From the NCBI GenBank assembly GCA_013054445.1, contig JAAMPI010000397.1:1-39479 (forward strand): a stretch of 39,479 nt of DNA, given 5' to 3'. The notes beneath the pieces are model-generated. The model was not told the origin of the DNA and searched no databases. It was given only the letters and a program-made list of their open reading frames with translations. This DNA is from Cudoniella acicularis. Its lineage: Eukaryota; Ascomycota; Leotiomycetes; Helotiales; Helotiaceae. How positions within the stretch are numbered: the stretch's first letter is position 1; each line of letters starts with the position of its first letter. Positions 32,741 through 39,479 of this stretch are shown here, piece after piece. The translations under genes were made by a program, and so were the position numbers.

Positions 32741-33705
32741 CTAAACCACCATACGTAACTTCAATTTGTCTCCCTTGACAATTTCATCCTTCTTCGCTTC
32801 CAACTCATCAACATCCCAAGTCGAGCTCACATACCGCCCATTCAGCCAGGCTCTTTGCCCTTTAGTGAGCCACACCACGGTACCAGCGCAGAGCTCCGGA
32901 GTATCAATCATTGCTACCACGAATATCAGCAATTACCAAAGTAAATCCGGAGCTCAAGATCTAGAGACTTACCAGCTACCACTATAGGAGGTGGATCCTT
33001 CATGATCCCAGTTGGGGTTGCACCAGGATGCAAAGACAAGCAATTAACACCCTGCTCGCCATACTCCGACACCACGAATTCTGAGAGCCTAATGAGAGCG
33101 AATTTGGAAGCCTGGTAGGCTGAAGCACCTGGAACGGCGAAGTGCGCCGCGACTGAAGTCGTGTTGATGACATCCACGGTGACGTTGTGATTCTTCGCCG
33201 TCTCCACCAACAGAGAGAGGAACGACTTTAACATTAGATACGTGCCCTTGATATGCAGATCCCAAGTCTTCAAATACATATCGGTGTCCCCAACTGTGAT
33301 TAATTCCCAATTGTTGGACATGCCTGCATTATTGATCAGGGCATCGAGTCTCCCCTCCTCTTTCCGGACTGCTTCGGCCATTGCAACGACTTCCACCTCG
33401 TTTGTGATGTCGACGACGTATTTGCGGACTTTGACATGCGCGTTGATTTTCTTGATGCTCTGCTCTACCGAGTCTATTTCTGAAGCCGTTCGCGCGCAGA
33501 GGATAATGCAGGCAACACCACTTTCAGCGAATCGTAATGCGATCGAACAGCCGATGCCACGACCAGAGCCAGTGATTAACACTACCTTCCCGGGTTGAGA
33601 GAGATTGGATTTGGTGGGATCGATGGCGGGGTATATATCATTGTGAAGGGTTTGAGTGAAGTTGTATCCGGTATGCGCTGGGTACTCCATAATTATATTC
33701 GGCAC
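32741..33705 (-). CDS. Short-chain dehydrogenase/reductase (SDR)
   Basis: NAD(P)-dependent oxidoreductase of the classical SDR family; substrate unknown. Exons 33705-32973 and 32913-32741 flank a 59-bp intron (GTAAGT..GGTAG) and give 301 aa. Cofactor motif TGSGRGIG (residues 45-52), NNAG (125-128), catalytic Ser 184 (INTTS), Tyr 197 and Lys 201 (YQASK), and the LHPGATPTG loop after the active site are all present. No acidic residue stands right after the glycine motif; the CARTAS stretch at the end of the second strand suggests NADP preference, by analogy only. The first Met (MPNIIMEYPA) could equally be Met6. A 40-residue N-terminal extension precedes the Rossmann fold. The gene lies downstream of, and on the same strand as, the Zn2Cys6 regulator, separated by a minisatellite. 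Confidence 0.92.
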
Positions 33706-33847
33706 TGTTGAGACTTGGGAGAGTGATAAGAATCGAGACTGGACTGTTGAAAGAAGCGATTGAGAGAAGATTGATTATATATCCCATAAGAAAGTCAATT
33801 CGAGTGAAATATTTTGACTTTCTTGTATCCGACTGTCTCTCGTTGAC

Positions 33848-33977
33848 TCCGGACCCTGGTCATGGTGCCAAGACTCTCCCGATATGTCCGGACCCTTGCC
33901 ATGATAGAGGCTCCACCGATAGATCCAGACCCTAGTCATAATACCCAGGCTCTCTCGATATGTCCGGCACCCTGTTG
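33848..33977. repeat. 37-39 bp minisatellite, about 3.3 copies
   Basis: Units begin TCCGGACCCT or TCCAGACCCT at 33848, 33887, 33924 and a partial one at 33963. Each contains a TCAT or CCAT core and ends in a CGATATG or CGATAGA word. Divergence between units is about 20-30 percent by eye. The array lies 140 bases upstream of the dehydrogenase start codon. Confidence 0.75.
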
Positions 33978-34214
33978 TTCTTATGGAAGAGATCATGAAA
34001 GTTCGCTAGTAATACTCTGGGCCGACGCTATTAGTAGGAATGGCATCCCCCAATCACAAGCCTTATTATAGTCTCGGTCCTCCCATTGATGAACTTAAAT
34101 AACCATCCTGCAATTATTAGGGAGCCGTAAGCCAGTTGAACCTGAGGGTCTACCCAATTTCACAAAGTAATTGGCTGAATATTAAAGATGACCCTCACTG
34201 CCGGGCATCAAATT

Positions 34215-36706
34215 CTACGCCATGCCTTCCCATTGTGTAAAAGGTTCGAGATCCCCATAATTGCCATGGAATTGATTCCAAATATTCTGCATTTTTGTTA
34301 GCATTCCTATGCCTGTGCTCTCAACGAACAGTTCGAGTCAAAATCACGTACCCAGTCAAAATCAGGTAACGGATCATTGAAGAACTCTGTACCCAACTCA
34401 GGGACGGGGGCAGTTGTGTCCGAATTGGAATTATGTCCAGCTGTACTTGAGTTTCCTCCGCTCTGCTGTTCTATGATCATCCATTGGGCTTTCCTTACCT
34501 TCTCAACAACGAAGGAGAACATTCCGTAGGCATTTGCAGCTTCTACAGACTCGTCTTTGCTGAACCTGTAGAACTCAACCGATGTTTCGAGCGCTGCAAT
34601 CATCTCATTCCTTCGGTCATATCCCCATAAAGAAACGTCACTCGAGCTTGGAGCATATGGCTCGGACTCGAACCCGTAGTATAGGTCTAGAGCAATTGCC
34701 ATGGATGCAATAAAAAAGTCGTGTCGTGTCATTAGAGTGTACATGTGTCGTTTTCGGAAGTTTTGAGGGGAGGATGAATCGAGGTCCAAATTATATAGAG
34801 TTGCTTGGTGAGCAAGAAGAGCCATTGCTGCGTCAATACATAAGCCCCTATGTTGTAACTTCGAGGAATCATGCCGTGCCTGTGATAAGGACTTTCGATG
34901 GAGGACGCATTGACTAGTTTGATACAGTCGATCCAGGCCAAGACGTTGCTTGTGAAGCTTCGCAGACACTATGGTTAGTTCCTGAGTAGAAGAGACAGTT
35001 AGATACTGAGGTGTCATTCTTTTGACTTCTTCCAATGACTTTTCGTACTTGGAAATATCGTCATGAGTGGGGTCATCTTCGGCTTCTACAAATGCCAGTA
35101 TCTTCCCAAGCTCGATTGCTAGATGAGTTTTGAGTATTGTGTAAGAAACCTCAGTTGCTTCAGTCAATGGTCTGGGTGGTGGTAGCTCCTTGATATTTTG
35201 TGGAATTCATCGTTGAATATATTCCGCGGGACGGCACAACGGGAGTCGCCATGATGGATCGTGGCTGGAAGCGAAAGCTGAAAGGAGCAGATGATATCCA
35301 TTTCACGAATGACAGCCCAAACACGACGTCGCATCTCTCCTCGAAACGGGTCGACACCATCATGCGCCCTCGAATCGCGATGCATCCCCATTCTCATGGC
35401 CAGTCGAATTACTAATCCAAGCAGAAGAGACACCTCTATACCACTATCTGGCGAGCTCACCCACTCTGCATAGGTATGTAGAATCAAGGCTTCAACAGTG
35501 TACACTTGAGGATCCGTGTAGTTTGCTGCGATAAGACATTGAACGGTTCGCCGTCTGTATTCTGCTGCGCGGCTTTGGAGATGATTTTCTTCACTCCCGT
35601 CGAAAGACAGGTCAGCGTGGTGCAAAATGGAAAATAACAAACCAAGCCATGTGACTTCCATATGATCCGGGTTTTCCCAATGTTTGATGTACTGTCAGGC
35701 ATTAAATTTAACCAATAAAAGAAGTTTAAGGGACTGCTTACTTCCTGTCTGAAGGTTGGTTCATGTACAACAGCTATACGAAGAGGATTAGCTCGGATTA
35801 CGAGCATGATGAATAAGGACATACGGATACCATAACTGACATGGCTAAAGAACCGTGCAATAAGCATATCCGTGACGATCCGGGAGGGAATGTACGAGAG
35901 TAATTCTTCTTTGGTGAGCGGAGCATTCGTGCTTCGTAACAAACTAACGACATTTTCATTCCCTTCAGAAGCCTTTTTGTTCTCAACGGCAACACGTTGA
36001 AGGTCACCGGAGTTGGCTTCCAGATAATCTCTGAATTCTTGAATCTGGCATCTTCATTAAATGAGGGCCAGCAAGTGCTGTTGGAAGTCATACCTGGAAC
36101 ATTATAGATACCCAATGTTGTCCACCAAGATACATAGTCTGAGTGGGATCGACGTGCAAAACTCCAAATTCTTTTCCAAGTAGCTCCATGTCGATGGCTT
36201 CTCCTTTTTCTTGTTCAATCTGAGCTTTGTGACTTCCGAGATCATTGTTCTTACCCTTGAAGACATCAGGGAATTGGGGAACCATATTTGAAGGGATGTG
36301 GGAAGAATGCTGAGTAGTGTTGCTCATTGCGGACAGCAGAAGGCCTTCTAGTCGGTCAATCCGAGACGTCAGGGCCTCTCTGTCCATAATTTGTGTAGAC
36401 GATTGGCCCTCTTGGGCTTCCTCCCGCCGTCCATGAGATCCATAAGTACATGTCGCTGCATCTCCAGCCTTGATGCAGGCCTCGCATGGAGTAGCCCGAT
36501 TACATTTCAATCTGATGGATTAGGACGAAGATCAGTTAAAAACAGAGCACCAAAGAGCCAAAGACCATCACATTTTATAAGGCAGAGGTGATAATAAACA
36601 CATTTCCAAAGCCTTACTTTCTGAATCTGCAATGTCCACACGACAAAGCAGGTCTGTTTCTTTTCCGAGGACGACGAGGTTGCTTCGGAGGGGATGTGGG
36701 CTCCAT
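34215..36706 (-). CDS. Zn2Cys6 transcription factor, Fungal_trans type (one-base frameshift)
   Basis: Nuclear DNA-binding regulator. The chosen start, ATG 36706 (MEPTSPPKQPRRPRKRNRP), places the zinc cluster at the N-terminus as usual: CGHCRFRKLKC, then NRATPCEACIKAGDAATC, split by intron 36617-36512. A basic patch precedes it. Further introns: 36093-36045, 35741-35692 and 34351-34287. The middle-homology region follows (TDMLIARFFSHV, VHEPTFRQE, HTYAEWVSSPD, LVIRLAMRMGMHRD, FRGEMRRRVWAVIREMDIICS, PRNIFNDEF), then KELPPPRPLTEATEVSYTI in another frame. The predicted C-terminus after the last intron is aromatic (NIWNQFHGNYG). The exons sum to 2,222 bases, one short. A run of four A (35196-35199) that should be five restores the frame and about 740 aa. 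It may regulate the adjacent dehydrogenase; this is inference from proximity. Confidence 0.9.
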
Positions 36707-37092
36707 CTGAGAGCGCCCTTGTAATATCGCCGAGGACGTGAGGATGAGAAGCGTATGTTTCACGAGACTCTTATCACTGAGAAGTGTGATTCGAGGAGGT
36801 AAAACAGATTTGTTTTGTCTTAAATTGCGGATGCGGCCTGTAAATAAAGTCCGCAAACTAGCGAGATGACGTAACTACAGGTATTACGGACTTTTATTTT
36901 GCTCTTTATAACAATATATGTAAATAACTTATTTCTTGCAGTCAGATCATGTAAATCAACGCGTGGTTTTCTATTGGGTATCTAACACATTGCATGCTAA
37001 TTTATGCCCAACCAACTCCGATCACAGATATATCTGATATCCATGCCTTTGCAATTGAAATAACTGACCGTGTTTCCCAAACCTCACTCAAA

Positions 37093-38167
37093 TCACTCGG
37101 CTTTTGCGTCTATGGATAGAGTTTGAAGAATATTAGCCACACTCCGAACTCCAAGTAGAACATTCTCATCAGGGCCTATGCCAGGTGTCCACTCTGCATG
37201 CGCAAAATCTATAACGTTGACAGAGTAGATTTTTGGTCCAGGTGTCTCAAGCTCATCTTCCTCATCAGATGAGCCATTTGTGTCACCGTTTACCAAGGTA
37301 GCTGGAGATCGACTAGCTTCCTCCATAGCAGATCTCAGGGCTCTACCGTCGCCCTCAAAAACGAACAAGAGACTTGCTGAAAACATGCGACTCTCCTGTC
37401 CCTCTAAAACTTCTTGAATCCTGGAAACATCCGTATGGAACGCCTGTGCAACCAGCCGCGCCAGTTCATCGTTGATACCAGCCGACTCGGCAAAGATGAA
37501 ATGTTTAAATGCCTCATGGACATTGTCTTTTGAAAGGGAAAATCGACCGTAATTCTTGTCGAAAATCTTATAACCGTCTGCGTCTATGTCTTCGCCCTTT
37601 GCCCCGTGGCCCTGCCACACTCTCATGCCCGCTATTCGGAATCCCAAGTGCTTATGTGTAGTTTCTTCTGTGATTTTGTCGAAGCGCGTCTTCTTCTCTG
37701 GTTGCGCATCATCTGCCCATAATCGTACGCCCAGCTTCACATCCAAGATGTTGGGTTTGACAAAGCCATGCGCCGCATTCTCCAGAACTACGGCTTGGTT
37801 TGTAGTTATTTTCCTACCTGACTTTGTAGGGACAATGACTTCAGGAATTGTGTGCTTCGCTATTAGCGCTGCGCCAGCTTCCTCGATGGTCTGGCCATTC
37901 TGTTGCTCATCGAGGGTCAAGGTCCCCAGGAACGTAGGCATGTACTCCGCAAATTCAGGATGCGATGCGATCGAAGATTCGTAGAATACAATTTCTGCCG
38001 GTGTACAGGGCTTTATGAATAGTTCGCCGTCGACGTCACAAAGGGTGCCATCGCTAGTCGCAAGTCAGCTCTCCGAATTCGCTCTACTCGCTTTGCGCAA
38101 CTCACTGTCCCGCAACGGCGTGTTGGTACTGTACAAGGTCAGCGGGTGCTGGCAAAGTTTTGGCCAT
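37093..38167 (-). CDS. Inositol polyphosphate multikinase (Arg82/IPMK)
   Basis: Phosphorylates inositol trisphosphate to higher inositol phosphates, linking phosphate signalling with transcription and mRNA export; yeast Arg82 also stabilises ArgR-Mcm1. Exons 38167-38106 and 38053-37093 flank a 52-bp intron (GTGAGT..CTAG) and give 340 aa. The start is MAKTLPAPADLVQYQHAVAG, with AVAGHDG split by the intron as in the family N-terminus. The inositol-binding signature PxxxDxKLG is seen as PNILDVKLG (about 121-129). Other motifs are SLLFVFEGD and, near the C-terminus, VIDFAHAEWTPGIGPDENVL with the catalytic IDFAH core. An acidic insert (GSSDEEDELETPG) precedes it, as in fungal Arg82. The length is normal and the gene is intact. 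Confidence 0.95.
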
Positions 38168-38700
38168 TTTGACTGGTAGTAGATGCTATGACACTATCAT
38201 CATGGAGGGGAAGAGGTCTAAAATGTATGCGCCGGCTTGCGCGCGGTTTTTGTAAAAAGAAAGTACGGTTGCTCGCGTGAGAAAGGCTGAGCACCGAGGG
38301 CGTTGGTGTCGTGTCTCTTATGCAGTGAGTCTGCAATATAATATGCACGTCGACGCCCGCGCGGTTGGTTTGTGCTGAAGCTGAGGGAATGTTGGAATTT
38401 GGAGGAGCGTAGCCTCCGGCTGGCGGGGAGAAAATCAGAAAATCAGGGGTTCGGGTCATGGCTTCGGGCATTATAAAGCCCTAACCTAATACGCTATGTG
38501 TGAGCTTCAAGGGCTGCCTCCTCGTTCGCCTCACTGCAAGGCGGTGAGTCAACGCGACAACGCTATTCAGCAGCACAGCAACACAGCTACACAGCCCACT
38601 ACCACCCTCTTCAACCTATCCCACGAGAGGCAGATTTGGCGGCAGACCTCCAGCAAACCAAAGGACAAAGCCATCACCTCTATTGGATACTCTGCCTAGG

Positions 38701-38728
38701 TACTCCGTACTCCGTACTCCGTACTCCC
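38701..38728. repeat. TACTCCG microsatellite, four units
   Basis: Tandem 7-bp units start at 38701, 38708, 38715 and 38722; the last unit ends in C instead of G. It is positioned in the upstream region of the 39314 gene. Confidence 0.9.
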
Positions 38729-39118
38729 CGCGATATTTCCCCCTCCAGCCTCCACGTTGCCAAATCGGATACAAGCTTTTGCGGGCCGCTCTTGAAGCCA
38801 GGCTCGTTTGCTTGACAAAGAACAAGGCAAACGCAAAGAAATCATTCTTCAACAACCTGCTTCGTCCTCATATCTCTCTCGGACTCTGTAAGTCGGCGCT
38901 CTCCGAGTGGTCATTTTCTCTTTTGCTGCCATCTATCCCAAGCACCAGGTCAGCTGGTTTGTTCATCTCAACTTCAAGCTGTTTCACTTCACAATTCAAT
39001 CTTCCACATCAAAAACGTCTTCTATCACGAGCTGGTTCTTCTCGGCCCTATCAACGCAGCTGATTACCTTCTACGGCCTTCCACATTCGTTTTCGCCCCT
39101 CTTCCAAGCCAACAATCT

Positions 39119-39212
39119 ATGCAATATCAAAACAAGTCGGGCGTCCAGGTGCCTTTCCCTGCACAGACTTGTACTTCCCTAGTCGATCCCTAATCAGATG
39201 TGCCGTCTTTGA
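39119..39212 (+). promoter_or_regulatory. Two uORFs before the 39314 gene
   Basis: uORF1 is 39119-39193 (24 codons, MQYQNKSGVQVPFPA..., TAA stop). uORF2 is 39198-39212 (four codons, MCRL, TGA stop). Both end about 100 bases or more before the presumed main ATG at 39314. If the leader is not spliced, they should restrain translation of the main ORF. Confidence 0.4.
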
Positions 39213-39313
39213 AGCTCCCTTGTTCCACCTCGAGCTACCCCTCCCTATCAAGATTTCCTGGCCACTAACTAGCATAGTTCTGACAAGTCAATCACCCCTA
39301 TCTGCCGGTCACG

Positions 39314-39479
39314 ATGCCTGAGAGCCAGGATGAAGAACTCACTCGAGCTGTTAGTGAGCTTGGGCTGGATCGTTTGTGCGTGACCAGCGCCACAGAAATT
39401 GGCAATGGCCCACGATATACCCAGAAGGAGCTTCTAAGCTTCAGGCCCAAAGTTGACAAGCATGAAGAACATGTCACCA
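39314..39479 (+). CDS. Start of an unrecognised gene, truncated by window edge
   Basis: An open frame from ATG 39314 to the last base, 55 codons. It begins MPESQDEELTRAVSELGLDR and continues with GPRYTQKELLSFRP. The context CACGATGCC is acceptable, and a long CT-rich leader precedes it. The first residues are acidic and helical; the YTQKELLSFRP segment resembles the short YxxxxLL-type translation-factor-binding or regulatory motifs found in many fungal RNA-binding proteins, but too little is present to assign a family. Confidence 0.6.
   Translation, partial: MPESQDEELTRAVSELGLDRLCVTSATEIGNGPRYTQKELLSFRPKVDKHEEHVT

Larger units (their letters stand above)
38168..39313. promoter_or_regulatory. 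Intergenic region and long CT-rich leader of the 39314 gene
   Basis: The left part contains the IPMK upstream region. From about 38580 the plus strand is CT/CA-rich with many CTCTC, CCTTCC and CAACC words, as in fungal transcribed leaders. A TACTCCG array lies at 38701-38728 and two uORFs are near the end. No convincing coding region is seen. Confidence 0.45.

Noticed and set aside
34200..34260. tRNA-like B-box word GGTTCGAGATCCCC
   Set aside because: Resembles a TPsiC arm, but no acceptor stem or A-box fits around it, and it lies at the 3' exon of the Zn2Cys6 gene.
32741..36706. Secondary-metabolite cluster of regulator plus SDR
   Set aside because: Only two genes are present, with no backbone synthase (PKS, NRPS, terpene) nearby; flanking genes are a HET remnant and a housekeeping kinase.

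Overview
The window looks like chromosomal DNA from a filamentous ascomycete (Pezizomycotina). Genes carry short introns of about 47-156 bp with GT..AG borders and CTAAC/CTGAC-like branch sites. Leaders are CT/CA-rich, intergenic DNA is long, and there are fungus-specific families (HET domain, Zn2Cys6 regulator, secreted catalase-peroxidase, Ser/Thr-rich Kre9-like protein). A Leotiomycete-type genome is my guess from the overall flavour of the proteins; it is not proven by anything I can compute here.

Layout. 1-880: 5' part of a secreted catalase-peroxidase gene on the minus strand, with a small frameshift. 0.9-8.9 kb: a gene-poor stretch with an imperfect hairpin, a degenerate 190-bp tandem duplication, one acidic hypothetical protein (4416-4997) and a few weak ORFs. 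8.9-11.6 kb: an 872-codon Ser/Arg-rich, probably disordered protein behind a leader with two uORFs. 13.2-13.9 kb: a three-exon thioredoxin with two in-frame start codons, apparently encoding mitochondrial and cytosolic forms. 15.0-18.6 kb: a complete DDB1 orthologue. 19.0-20.1 kb: RNA polymerase III subunit RPC5/Rpc37. 20.6-21.2 kb: a Pmp3-family membrane peptide with a long C-terminal tail ending near a PPxY motif.

21.7-28.5 kb is the most unusual part. The CLP1 gene (pre-mRNA 3'-end processing) is flanked by members of an unrecognised two-domain protein family. Two decayed members lie head-to-tail on the minus strand (21.7-24.7 kb) and one nearly intact member is on the plus strand (26.85-28.5 kb). 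The decay includes stop codons at positions where relatives have tryptophan, the G-to-A/C-to-T pattern expected of repeat-induced point mutation (RIP).

28.7-33.7 kb: a small multi-TM protein, a Kre9-like Ser/Thr-rich single-pass protein, a wrecked HET-domain gene (again with a Trp-to-stop change) and an intact short-chain dehydrogenase. 34.2-36.7 kb: a Zn2Cys6/Fungal_trans regulator, upstream of the dehydrogenase on the same strand, with a one-base frameshift. 37.1-38.2 kb: inositol polyphosphate multikinase (Arg82/IPMK). 39.3 kb to the end: the first codons of an unrecognised gene behind a long uORF-containing leader.

Most intact genes are unlinked housekeeping functions (DNA repair ubiquitin ligase, Pol III, mRNA 3' processing, inositol phosphate signalling), so the window is not an operon-like pathway cluster. 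The accessory content is the expanding and decaying two-domain family, the HET remnant and the regulator/dehydrogenase pair. Three otherwise well-conserved genes (katG, CLP1, the Zn2Cys6 gene) each need one small indel repaired to read through. Two of these indels sit in A runs, so sequencing or assembly error must be weighed against real pseudogenisation. All exon coordinates are manual splice predictions.
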